A DNA stretch of 64,000 bases from Streptomyces sp. NBC_00663 (GTDB taxonomy: Bacteria; Actinomycetota; Actinomycetes; Streptomycetales; Streptomycetaceae): positions 8,928,001 through 8,992,000 of the forward strand of contig NZ_CP109027.1 in assembly GCF_036226885.1 (NCBI RefSeq), in the 5' to 3' direction. The first letter of the stretch is position 1. Each line of letters opens with the position of its first letter. The translations under genes were made by a program, and so were the position numbers. Under the pieces are notes generated by a model. It was not told the DNA's origin, searched no databases, and saw only the letters and a list, made by a program, of their open reading frames with translations. Shown in pieces: positions 17,261-25,260 of the stretch.

Positions 17261-18967
17261 TTGCCCACTCCGCTCGACCACGAGTTCGTCCGGGCGGCGG
17301 CGCGAGCCGCCGACGGGTCGGCCGCCCCGCTCGCGGCCGACCCGGACGCGGAACCCACCGGGCCGCACCGCACCCTGGCCCGGCGGGTGAAGACACTGGT
17401 CGCGGCGTACCGCTCGCCGGACTCCGCGCTGCACGGCAGCGAGCGGGCCGTCGCCGCCGCGCTGACCCACCTCCGCGCCCTGCGGGCCGTGCAGACACCC
17501 TCCGGTCTCTTCGCCGGCGGCGACAACGTCCAGTCACCGCCCGACTCCGCGTTCACCGTCAACGACGTGTGCGACGCGTACGTCCTCGCCGCCGACGCGG
17601 GACCGGAACTGGGCGAGGTCACGGCCGCGCTCGCCGAGATCGCCGGCGCCGCCACCGACAGTCTCCTGACCGGTGGCGTGCACACCCCGAACCACCGCTG
17701 GGAGCTGTCCGCGGCGCTGGCCCGGCTGCACCGGTCGTTCCCCGACGACCGGCTGCTCGCCCGCGTCGAGGAGTGGCTCGCCGAGGGCGTCGACATCGAC
17801 GCCGACGGCCTGTACTCGGAACGCAGCGCCGTCTACGCGTCCATCGTCACCAACCCGGCGCTGCTGTTGCTGGCCGAGGTGCTCGGGCGCAGCGACCTGC
17901 TGGACGCCGTCGAACGCAACCTCACCGCGACCCTGGACCTGATCAGGCCGGACGGCACGGTGGAGACCGTCCACTCGCGCCGCCAGGACCAGAGGCTGTC
18001 GTTCGCGCTGTGGCCCTACCTGCCGCACTACCGGCTGCTCGCGATCCGCACCGGCCGGGGCGACTTCGCCCGCGCGGCCCGCCTGGCGGCCGCCGACGGC
18101 ATCCACGACCCCGACCTGCTCGCCCAGACCCTCCTCACCCCGGAGCTGTGCCGCGCCCTGCCGGCCTCGGACGTGGAGCAGCTCCCGCGCGACCGGTACC
18201 TCCCCACCGCCCGCCTCGCCGCCCACGCCTCGGCCACCGCGCACACCGTGGTGTACGGCGGCTCCGACGTGCCCGAGCACCGGCGCATCCGCTCGGGCCT
18301 CGCCTGCAACCCCACCTTCCTGCGCCTGTTCGCCGGTGCCGCCGTCCTCGACGCGGTCCGCCTCTCGCGGGTGTTCTTCGACCTGGGCCCGTTCCGTGCC
18401 GACGCCATGGAACAGCTCGCCGACCACCGGTACCGGCTCACCCAAACCCTCACCACCGCCTACTACCAGCCGCTCCCGAAGGACCACAGGCGCGACGACG
18501 GCGCCTACCGGCTGGTGGACGAGGGCCGCTTCTCCGCGGCGATGGCCTTCCCCGACCGCCCTCAGGACGAGGTCTCCCACACGACCCGGATCGAGGTCGA
18601 CCTGCGGGAGGACGGGGCCGACCTGCGGATCGACATCAGCGGCCCCTCGGTGCCGTGGGCCCTCGAACTGACCTTCCGGCCGGGCGGCGAGCAGCAGGGC
18701 GCCGTACCGCTCGGCGACGGAACCTGGTGCCTGACGACCGAGCCGATGACCTACCGCGTCGGCGACGACGAGATCCGGGTCGAGGCCGCCGTCGAGACGG
18801 GCGAACCGCTCGCCGGACCGGACCGGACCGACGTACTGCGCTACGACCCGGGGCAGGACTACACCGTGGCCGGCGGCACCGACGCGACGACCGGGAACCG
18901 CGTCTACCTCGGCGGGCACGGACCGCAGGCACTGACCCTCACACTGCGCGCCACCTCTCAGGCATGA
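17261..18967 (+). CDS. Unassigned (alpha/alpha)-toroid plus beta-sandwich enzyme, possible polysaccharide lyase or hydrolase
   Basis: 568 residues. A TTG at 17261, preceded by GAAGGA, starts it 2 bp after the permease stop. There is no signal peptide, so it should act in the cytosol on imported oligosaccharide. The N-terminal 400 residues are helical with toroid-like repeats. They include VHTPNHRWELSAALARLHR, where Asn-His-Arg-Trp recalls the heparinase/PL-type toroids, and QRLSFALWPYLPHYRL. The last 150 residues are beta-rich. This two-domain plan matches lyase families such as heparinase II/III and PL8, but I cannot place it in a named family, and uronate-specific residues are not certain. 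Confidence 0.72.
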   Translation: MPTPLDHEFVRAAARAADGSAAPLAADPDAEPTGPHRTLARRVKTLVAAYRSPDSALHGSERAVAAALTHLRALRAVQTPSGLFAGGDNVQSPPDSAFTVNDVCDAYVLAADAGPELGEVTAALAEIAGAATDSLLTGGVHTPNHRWELSAALARLHRSFPDDRLLARVEEWLAEGVDIDADGLYSERSAVYASIVTNPALLLLAEVLGRSDLLDAVERNLTATLDLIRPDGTVETVHSRRQDQRLSFALWPYLPHYRLLAIRTGRGDFARAARLAAADGIHDPDLLAQTLLTPELCRALPASDVEQLPRDRYLPTARLAAHASATAHTVVYGGSDVPEHRRIRSGLACNPTFLRLFAGAAVLDAVRLSRVFFDLGPFRADAMEQLADHRYRLTQTLTTAYYQPLPKDHRRDDGAYRLVDEGRFSAAMAFPDRPQDEVSHTTRIEVDLREDGADLRIDISGPSVPWALELTFRPGGEQQGAVPLGDGTWCLTTEPMTYRVGDDEIRVEAAVETGEPLAGPDRTDVLRYDPGQDYTVAGGTDATTGNRVYLGGHGPQALTLTLRATSQA

Positions 18968-18980
18968 AGGGCTGATCTCC

Positions 18981-20810
18981 TTGCACCTCCCACGCCAGCT
19001 CGGCCCGCTGCACGACCTGCCGGACACCCCGGCGGCGTACGACGCCGTGCTCGCCGACGTCACCGAGCAGGCCCTCGCGCGCCTCACCCCCGAGGGCAAC
19101 CTCGAACACCCCGACTGCGTCGACGACATCGGCGACACCTCGCTCGGCATCACCTCCCTGCTCGCCTTCGCCTGGCAGCGCACCAAGGACGACCGGCTGC
19201 CCGAGGCGGTCCGCCGCAGCCTCGCCTTCCATCTGCGCGAGCGGGTCTACACCGACGACAACCCCGGCTACCCGAACCTGACCCTGCGCAACTCCGGCCT
19301 GCCGTACGCCCGTTACACCCTGGCGGCCGGTGCGCACCCCATCGGCGACTGGCCGAGCACGGTGTGGGCGCTGCTCCAGGCGGTGAACCTCCTCGACGCG
19401 GCCGACGGTCTGGTCGACGACGTCCAGCGCGCCGAACTCCTCGACGTGGCCCACGGGTACTGGCGCTGGCTGACCGAGGCGACCTTCTTCAACCCGCAGG
19501 AGGCGGGCAACCAGGCGATCGGCTGCGTCGTCGGCGGGCTGATGCTCGCCCGCCATCTCCCGTCGGCGGAAGGGGAGTCGGTCCGTGCCCGCGCGATCGA
19601 GCTGTACGTCGAGAAGATCCGCGCCCACCGGGTCGCCGACCGCGGCGCGCTCCTGCCGCCCGAGCACGGCGGCGCCTACGACAACAACTACGGCCCGATC
19701 TCCCTGTCCTTCCTCGCCCAGGCCCACCGGATCAGCGGCGAGGAGATCTTCGCCCAGGACGGCGACGCCCTCGCCCGCTACATCGACGCCCGCCTGACGA
19801 ACGGCGGCTTCGACAACGGCGGCCCCCGCTACAGCGAGCAGCACTCCGCCTTCGAATCGGTCCTGGGCCTGCGGTACTTCGGCGCCCGTATCGGCGCCGA
19901 CCTCGGCCGTTACCGGGCCGACAGCCGCTGGGCCCGGCACGCGGTCAAGGCGGACGGCGGGGTCGACGGACACTTCGCGTGGATGCTGGTCTGGCAGATC
20001 CAGGACACGACGCGCTGGCACCGGGAGGCGTCCACCGCCCCCGCCCGGCATCAACTGCGTGCCGGGACGGTCTCGGTGGCCTTCGACGACCGGATGACCC
20101 CGGCGGTCGTCGAGGCCGCGGGCACCTACCACCTGGCCGCGGCCGTGAACCGTCAGCACGGCTTCGGCCCGGTCGTCGACGGCTTCCTGCTCTGCCGCCC
20201 CATGGGCGAGGTCCGCGTCCGCGACCTGCGCACCGACGGCCTCACCGCCAAGCTGGTCACCAAGCCGGCCGTCGGCCGCGACCACGTCCTGCGGCATGTG
20301 CGGTCCCTGTACGTCACCGACGGCACGAGCCTGTGGATGACCGTCGCGGTGGAGCGCCTCCCCGGCACGCCCTACCTGCTCGCCGGGATGCCGTACGCCG
20401 CGGACGACGGCGACCGGGTGCGCCGCACCGCGGACGCCGAGGTCGTCGCCGCCGGTGAACTGCGGCTGACGCACCCCGAGTCGCAGGGCATCGACCACTT
20501 CGACGCCCGCTCGGAACAGACGCAGGAGCAGGCGGCGTTCGCGCTCGCCGCCGACCCCCGGGGGTACGGCAACCCCGACGAGGGCTGGCTGCACCTGGTG
20601 TCGTCCACGGCCCTGGAGGCCGAGCCGGTGCCGGACGCGCCCGAGGACCTGCATGTCTTCGCGGTGCGCTACGGACCCGGTGGAGAGTTCACGCCCACGT
20701 TCGAGCACGGCGCCGAAGGACTGACCGTCCGCACGGAGGCCTTCACGGCCGTCATCGGTGATCCGGCCGGAGACGCCCAGGGGGAGCCGGAGCTGACGCT
20801 GCGCGCCTGA
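18981..20810 (+). CDS. Second unassigned toroid-type enzyme of the sugar operon
   Basis: 609 residues, TTG start at 18981, 13 bp after the previous stop and coupled by position. No signal peptide. The helical N-terminal region (about 1-345) has EAGNQAIGCVVGGLMLARHL, HGGAYDNNYGPISLSFLAQA and a GGFDNGGPRYSEQHSAF segment. Conserved-looking Asn, Tyr and His in these loops suggest an active-site cleft. A beta-rich part follows from about 350. It is not obviously a paralogue of the preceding protein but shares its architecture. Probably the two act in sequence on the imported glycan. Hydrolase, lyase and epimerase all remain possible. Confidence 0.7.
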   Translation: MHLPRQLGPLHDLPDTPAAYDAVLADVTEQALARLTPEGNLEHPDCVDDIGDTSLGITSLLAFAWQRTKDDRLPEAVRRSLAFHLRERVYTDDNPGYPNLTLRNSGLPYARYTLAAGAHPIGDWPSTVWALLQAVNLLDAADGLVDDVQRAELLDVAHGYWRWLTEATFFNPQEAGNQAIGCVVGGLMLARHLPSAEGESVRARAIELYVEKIRAHRVADRGALLPPEHGGAYDNNYGPISLSFLAQAHRISGEEIFAQDGDALARYIDARLTNGGFDNGGPRYSEQHSAFESVLGLRYFGARIGADLGRYRADSRWARHAVKADGGVDGHFAWMLVWQIQDTTRWHREASTAPARHQLRAGTVSVAFDDRMTPAVVEAAGTYHLAAAVNRQHGFGPVVDGFLLCRPMGEVRVRDLRTDGLTAKLVTKPAVGRDHVLRHVRSLYVTDGTSLWMTVAVERLPGTPYLLAGMPYAADDGDRVRRTADAEVVAAGELRLTHPESQGIDHFDARSEQTQEQAAFALAADPRGYGNPDEGWLHLVSSTALEAEPVPDAPEDLHVFAVRYGPGGEFTPTFEHGAEGLTVRTEAFTAVIGDPAGDAQGEPELTLRA

Positions 20811-20831
20811 GCCCAGCCGGCCTTTCGACGC

Positions 20832-21677
20832 CTACCGGAACGCGGCGGCGTTCCGGCGCGCCCACTCCGCGAACGTTCCCGGTGCCCGACCGGTGACCCG
20901 CTCGATGTCGGGGCTGACCCGCTGCTCGGCCGGGGTGGGCGTGCCGAGGACGGCGAGGGTGGTGTCGGCCACCGGCTCGGGCATGAACCGCAGCAGCCGC
21001 GCCCGCGCCTCGTCCCGGCCCAGCTCGACGAAGCGCACCGGCTCACCCACCGCCTCCCCGAGGGCCACGGCCTGCTGACGGGGCGTCACCACGGTCGGGC
21101 CGGTCAACTCATAGGCCTGTCCGGCGTGTCCGTCCTCACGCAGGGCCACCGCGGCCACCGCCGCGATGTCGGCCGGGTCGACCGTGGGCAGCCCGACATC
21201 CCCGAACGGCGCGGCCACGGTGCGCTGTTCACGCACCGACTCCGCCCACTGGAACGCGTTGGAGTGGAAGCCGCCCGGTCGCAGTGACGTCCACTCCAGG
21301 CCGGAGTGCCGCACTGCCTCCTCGATGGCGCGGCCCGTGCCGCCGTGCGAGGCCGACTCCGGCCTGGTCACCACGCCCAGCGAGGACAGCAGCACGACCC
21401 GCCGCACCCCGCCCGCCCCGGCCACCTCCAGCAGACGCGGGACGTCGAGCAGATGCGCGACGGGACCGCCGTCGTGCAGGAACAGCGCCTCCGCGCCGTC
21501 GAACACGGGCTTGAGGCTGTCGGGATCCGTCAACTCCGCCCGCCGCGCCAGAACGCCGTCCGGGACATCCCCCTCGGCGATCCGCCGGGACGTCGCCGTC
21601 ACCTGGGCACCGGACGCGGCCAGCGTCCGGACGAGCTCCCGGCCGACGTTCCCCGTCGCCCCCGTCACCACGATCAT
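20832..21677 (-). CDS. NAD(P)H-binding NmrA/SDR-type oxidoreductase
   Basis: 281 residues of the atypical short-chain reductase type. The Rossmann motif VTGATGNVGRELVRTL at the N-terminus is followed by a short form without the classical YxxxK. This matches the NmrA/QorB-like (quinone reductase) group, in which the C-terminus covers the substrate pocket. It is divergent from an HxlR regulator with 103 bp between them, a common redox or quinone-stress pairing. The ATG at 21677 follows a ribosome site of the form AAGGGAG. Confidence 0.88.
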   Translation of the reverse strand: MIVVTGATGNVGRELVRTLAASGAQVTATSRRIAEGDVPDGVLARRAELTDPDSLKPVFDGAEALFLHDGGPVAHLLDVPRLLEVAGAGGVRRVVLLSSLGVVTRPESASHGGTGRAIEEAVRHSGLEWTSLRPGGFHSNAFQWAESVREQRTVAAPFGDVGLPTVDPADIAAVAAVALREDGHAGQAYELTGPTVVTPRQQAVALGEAVGEPVRFVELGRDEARARLLRFMPEPVADTTLAVLGTPTPAEQRVSPDIERVTGRAPGTFAEWARRNAAAFR

Positions 21678-21740
21678 GAGTAACTCCCTTGTGAAACCGG
21701 CCTTGTTGCCGACGAAGGGACGCTAACACCGTGGATATAG

Positions 21741-21750
21741 TAGGTACCTA
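21741..21750. promoter_or_regulatory. Perfect 10-bp palindrome in the NmrA/HxlR divergent promoter
   Basis: TAGGTACCTA lies in the AT-rich middle of the 103-bp divergent region, 30 bp before the HxlR start. Its placement suits an HxlR operator controlling both genes. Confidence 0.5.
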
Positions 21751-21780
21751 GAGGAAAGTGACTACCCCGGAGGGTTGCGG

Positions 21781-22149
21781 ATGCAGGTCACGGACACCAC
21801 CACGGAACCCGAACTCGCCTGCCCCATAGCCCCGGTGGTGGACATCGTGTTCAGCCGCTGGACCACGCCGATCCTGTGGAGCCTGCACGCGCACGGCCGG
21901 CAGCGGTTCGTCGAACTGGAGCGGCGCATCGCCAGGATCACGCCGAAGGTGCTGACACAGCGGCTGCGCCAGCTGGAGCGGGACGGCCTGGTCGTACGGA
22001 CGTACCACCCCGAGGTGCCGCCGCGGGTCGAGTACGAGATCAGCGAACTCGGCCGCAGTCTCGCCCCGCTCTTCGCGCATCTCGCCGACTGGTCGACCGA
22101 ACACCTCGGCGAGGTCGAGAAGGCCAGACAGGCCTACGACACCGAGTGA
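21781..22149 (+). CDS. HxlR family winged-helix regulator
   Basis: 122 residues. The ATG at 21781 is chosen over a TTG 6 bp upstream because GGAGG at 21769-21773 is correctly spaced only for the ATG. The family core is visible: PVVDIVFSRWTTPILWSLHA, RITPKVLTQRLRQLERDGLV and VEYEISELGRSL. The N-terminal Cys (ACPIA) is the usual redox or electrophile-sensing position. It probably controls the divergent NmrA-type reductase. The gene ends 2 bp before a 39-bp tandem repeat. Confidence 0.92.
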   Translation: MQVTDTTTEPELACPIAPVVDIVFSRWTTPILWSLHAHGRQRFVELERRIARITPKVLTQRLRQLERDGLVVRTYHPEVPPRVEYEISELGRSLAPLFAHLADWSTEHLGEVEKARQAYDTE

Positions 22150-22150
22150 C

Positions 22151-22267
22151 GCGGGCTGCGGCGGGCCCGTCGCCCAGGACACCGCCTGCGCGGGCTGTGA
22201 CGGGCCGGTCGCCCGGGCCACCCCTGGCGCGGGCTGTGCCAGACCCGTACGCCTACGACACCGCCTG
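22151..22267. repeat. Imperfect 39-bp tandem repeat, three copies
   Basis: Three 39-bp units each begin GCGGGCTG (22151, 22190, 22229). The first two agree closely (GCGGGCTGYGRCGGGCCSGTCGCCC), and the third is more diverged. The array fills the gap between the HxlR stop and the convergent kinase gene and runs into the last codons of the kinase. The unit is a multiple of three. Confidence 0.75.
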
Positions 22268-22924
22268 CCGCCCCGGGGTGTCGAGCGCGGCGACCGGCAC
22301 GACCAGATCGGCCCGGTCCCGGGTCGCCGCGACCAGGTCGGCGTTGCGCTGATCCGTGCGCATCACCCAGGCCACGGCTTCCTCGTGGCCCTTGCCGAAC
22401 TCCTCGTGCCGGGCCACCAGGCGCCGGATCCGCTCCGTCTCCTCCAGCTCGCAGAACCACACCTCGTCCAGCTGCTCCCGCACCCGCGTCCAGGCGCCCG
22501 TGCCCAGCAGCAGATAGTTCCCCTCGGTGACGACCAGCCGGGCCGACGGCGGCACCGGGACCGCCCCCGCGATCGGCTGCTCCAGCACCCGCTCGAAGCC
22601 GGGCGCGTACACGAGGTCGTCACCGTCCTCCTCGGCACGCAACCGTCGCAGCAGCGCCGCGTAGCCCGCCGCGTCGAAGGTGGGCGGCGCCCCCTTGCGG
22701 TCCCGCAGGCCCAGCCGGTCCAGTTCGACGTCGGCGAGATGGAAGCCGTCCATCGGGACATGCGCCACCCACGCCTCCCCGCCCGCGTTCAGCTCCCGCA
22801 CCAGCGTCTCGGCGAGCGTCGTCTTGCCCGCGCCGGGACTGCCCGCGATACCGAGAAGCGCGCGCCGTCCGCCCTGGACCAGGGAGCGCGCGCGAAGAAG
22901 CAGGTCGTCGAATGTCAGCGGCAC
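22253..22924 (-). CDS. P-loop nucleoside/nucleotide or sugar kinase family protein
   Basis: About 223 residues from the GTG at 22924 (VPLTFDDLL, the conserved start of relatives). A GTG at 22957 inside the repeat array would add 11 residues. The Walker A motif is GIAGSPGAGKTTLAETLV. VPMDGFHLADVELDRLGLRD and the VTEGNYLLL segment identify the uridine-kinase/PanK-like superfamily, close to the fructose-transport kinase FrcK/YggC group. It phosphorylates a small hydroxyl substrate, perhaps a sugar. The last five codons lie in the 39-bp repeat. Confidence 0.85.
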   Translation of the reverse strand: MPLTFDDLLLRARSLVQGGRRALLGIAGSPGAGKTTLAETLVRELNAGGEAWVAHVPMDGFHLADVELDRLGLRDRKGAPPTFDAAGYAALLRRLRAEEDGDDLVYAPGFERVLEQPIAGAVPVPPSARLVVTEGNYLLLGTGAWTRVREQLDEVWFCELEETERIRRLVARHEEFGKGHEEAVAWVMRTDQRNADLVAATRDRADLVVPVAALDTPGRQAVS

Positions 22925-22951
22925 ACTGGAGAGTGTGCCATCCGGCCAACG

Positions 22952-23178
22952 GGTCACCGGGTCACCGGGCCGCCCGGCCGCCCGGCCACCGGGTCACCGG
23001 GTCACCGGGTCACCGGGCCGCCCGGCCACCGGGTCACCGGGCGGCCGCCCGGCCACCGGGCCACCGGGCCGCCCGGCCACCGGGCCGCCCGGCCACCGGG
23101 TCACCGGGTCACCGGGTCACCGGGTCACCGGGCCGCCCGGCCACCGGGCCGCCCGGCCACCGGGCCGCCCGGCCACCC
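22952..23178. repeat. Octamer minisatellite, 28 tandem units
   Basis: A continuous array of 8-bp units in three variants: GGTCACCG, GGCCGCCC and GGCCACCG. There are 27 units of 8 bp and one enlarged to 11 bp (GGCGGCCGCCC), 227 bp in all. It occupies the divergent region between the kinase and the SnoaL-like gene. Variants are interspersed (for example runs of three and four GGTCACCG), which points to slippage or recombination within the array. Confidence 0.95.
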
Positions 23179-23202
23179 GACGAACGAGGACGTGGGGACG
23201 GG

Positions 23203-23622
23203 ATGCAGGAGGGAGCCGCCACCGTGCCCGACGACGACGCCGCACAGATCCGCGCGCTGATCACGAGATGGGCCGACGCCGTCCACCGGGGCGACCTCGA
23301 CGGCGTCGTCGCCGACCATGCCGACGACATCGTCATGTACGACGTACCGCCGCCCCACCACGGCATCCGCGGGCTCGCCGCCTACAGTGCCGCCTGGCCG
23401 CCGTTCTTCGCCTGGCAGGCGCAGGGTGCCTGCTTCGACATCGAGTCCCTCGACGTCACCGCGGGCTCCGACGTCGCCTACGCCCACGCGCTGCTGCGCT
23501 GCGCGAGCCCCGAGGAGCTCGCCGAACACCCTGACCTGCGGCTGCGGCTGACGTTCGGTCTGCGCAAGGAGGACGGCCGCTGGCTCGTCGCGCACGAGCA
23601 TCACTCGTTCCCTCACGACTGA
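23203..23622 (+). CDS. SnoaL/NTF2-like ketosteroid isomerase-fold protein
   Basis: 139 residues if started at the ATG at 23203. A GTG at 23224, 10 nt after GGAGGG, is an alternative and would give 132. The fold is shown by IRALITRWADAVHRGDLDGV, a Tyr-Asp-Val-Pro-Pro stretch and the final DGRWLVAHEHHSFP strand, typical of the SgcJ/EcaC subfamily. Members are small, often dimeric proteins binding hydrophobic ligands. The role here is unknown. The promoter region is the octamer array. Confidence 0.85.
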   Translation: MQEGAATVPDDDAAQIRALITRWADAVHRGDLDGVVADHADDIVMYDVPPPHHGIRGLAAYSAAWPPFFAWQAQGACFDIESLDVTAGSDVAYAHALLRCASPEELAEHPDLRLRLTFGLRKEDGRWLVAHEHHSFPHD

Positions 23623-23787
23623 CCCGCCCCATCCGGAACCAGCCGATATGACCGATCGTCATACAACTGGGCGAACATCCACTGCGCACGGCGCGGATGC
23701 GGGTTAATTTGTCCCTGTTTCTCTTTTTCCGCGGCCCCTGACCAGGGCTGAGCACCTCCATGGCATTGACGGGGTAAGGGGTGGACG

Positions 23788-25260
23788 ATGGCGCACGGCA
23801 TGAATGCCCTGCTCGCCGAAGGACGACGGAGTGACAGGGCGATCGTGCCCGGCACGTCCCGGCACTGGCGGGGCGACGCGCTCCTCGCCGCCGTCGCCGG
23901 AGTCTTCGTCCTCGCGCAGCTACTTCTCGTACGGCCGGGAATGGGCCTCGGCTGGGACGAGACGGTGTATGTCAGCCAGGTCGGCTCCGGCGCCCCGCCC
24001 GCCTTCTTCAGCGCACCGCGCGCCCGCGGTGTCTCCCTGCTGGTGGCGCCCGTCGCGTCCTGGTCGACGTCCACGGAGCTGCTGCGCGTCTACCTCGCCG
24101 TACTCTCGGGGCTCGGCCTCTACCTCGCCCTGCGTGTGTGGCGCGGGCTGTTCCGGGTGCGCGTCCTGGCCGGCGCGGGGGCGCTGTTCGCCTCCCTGTG
24201 GGTGACCCTCTTCTACGGTCCGCAGGCCATGCCCAACTACTGGGTCGCCATCGGTGCCCTGATCGCCGTGGCCGGTTACCTCAAGGGCCATGCCTGGGGG
24301 CTCCTGGCGGGCGCCGCCCTCATGGCGTGGATGCGGCCCACCGACGCGGTCTGGGTGACCGTGCCGCTGCTCGTGCTCATGGTGGCCGCCCGGCGCTGGC
24401 GGCTGCTGACCGCGCTCCTCGCGGGGCTGGCCCTCGGCGCCGTGGAGTGGGTCGTCGAGGCGTACGTCTCGTACGGCGGCCTGGGTGAGCGGCTCGACGA
24501 GGCCTCGCGCATCCAGGGCGGGCTCGGCTGGAACATGGCCGTCGACGACCAGTTGCGCAGTCTGGTGGGGCGCGCGCTGTGCCGGCCGTGCACCGGATCG
24601 ATGCCGAACCCGCTGATCACCGCGTGGTGGTACGTCCTTCCGCTGCTCGCCGCTCTCGGTGTCGCCGTCGCCGTCCGCGCCGGGCGTGCCGAGCGCACGC
24701 TCGTGCCGCTCGCCTGCGCCGTCACGGCGGCCGTCCCGTACCTGTTCATGATCGGCTACGCCGCACCGCGCTTCCTGCTCCCCGCCTACGCGCTGCTCGC
24801 ACTCCCGGTCGCCGACGCGCTGCTGCACCTGGCCGCCAGGCCGAACGGCACCTGGCGGCCCGTCGCGGCCAGCCTGCTCGCGCTCGGCCTCGCCGCGCAT
24901 CTGGCCGTCCAGCTGACCGTCCTGGACCGCGCGGTCTCCAACGCCACCGCCGCCCGGCAGGGCTGGGAGCGGACCGCCGCCGAACTGCACCGCCTCGGCG
25001 TCCGCCCGCCCTGTCTGCTCACCGGGCACGAGGCCATCCCCGTCGCCTACTACACCGGCTGCTCCTCGGCGGCGACCGGCGGCCACAACGCCAACTCCAC
25101 CGCGGCCGAGATCCGCGCCACCGCCCGCCGCGTCCCGGTCGCGTACCTCACCCCACCGGAGGGCGGCACGGCCCGGTACGCGCGGCACTGGACGCCGTAC
25201 CAGGCGGACGGGGTGCTGGTACGTCTGGCGCCACCGGGCCCAGCGGGCGGTGGCGAATGA
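23788..25260 (+). CDS. GT-C-type multi-spanning membrane glycosyltransferase (putative)
   Basis: 490 residues with about ten transmembrane helices. The first periplasmic loop has GLGWDETVYVSQVGSGAPP, where Asp-Glu is the GT-C catalytic or metal position, as in PMT-like proteins. A soluble extracytoplasmic C-terminus (about 400-490) contains CLLTGHEAIPVAYYTGCSS. Donor and acceptor are unknown. It overlaps the next gene by 4 bp (ATGA), so the two products are probably made together, for example a transferase and a flippase-like partner. Confidence 0.75.
   Translation: MAHGMNALLAEGRRSDRAIVPGTSRHWRGDALLAAVAGVFVLAQLLLVRPGMGLGWDETVYVSQVGSGAPPAFFSAPRARGVSLLVAPVASWSTSTELLRVYLAVLSGLGLYLALRVWRGLFRVRVLAGAGALFASLWVTLFYGPQAMPNYWVAIGALIAVAGYLKGHAWGLLAGAALMAWMRPTDAVWVTVPLLVLMVAARRWRLLTALLAGLALGAVEWVVEAYVSYGGLGERLDEASRIQGGLGWNMAVDDQLRSLVGRALCRPCTGSMPNPLITAWWYVLPLLAALGVAVAVRAGRAERTLVPLACAVTAAVPYLFMIGYAAPRFLLPAYALLALPVADALLHLAARPNGTWRPVAASLLALGLAAHLAVQLTVLDRAVSNATAARQGWERTAAELHRLGVRPPCLLTGHEAIPVAYYTGCSSAATGGHNANSTAAEIRATARRVPVAYLTPPEGGTARYARHWTPYQADGVLVRLAPPGPAGGGE

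Noticed and set aside
11351..20810. Hyaluronan-specific utilisation locus
   Set aside because: The PL8 lyase is over 9 kb from the operon, no GH88 gene is present, and the toroid enzymes are not identified; the substrate remains open.
22952..23178. CRISPR array
   Set aside because: Units are 8 bp with no spacers, and no cas genes are present.
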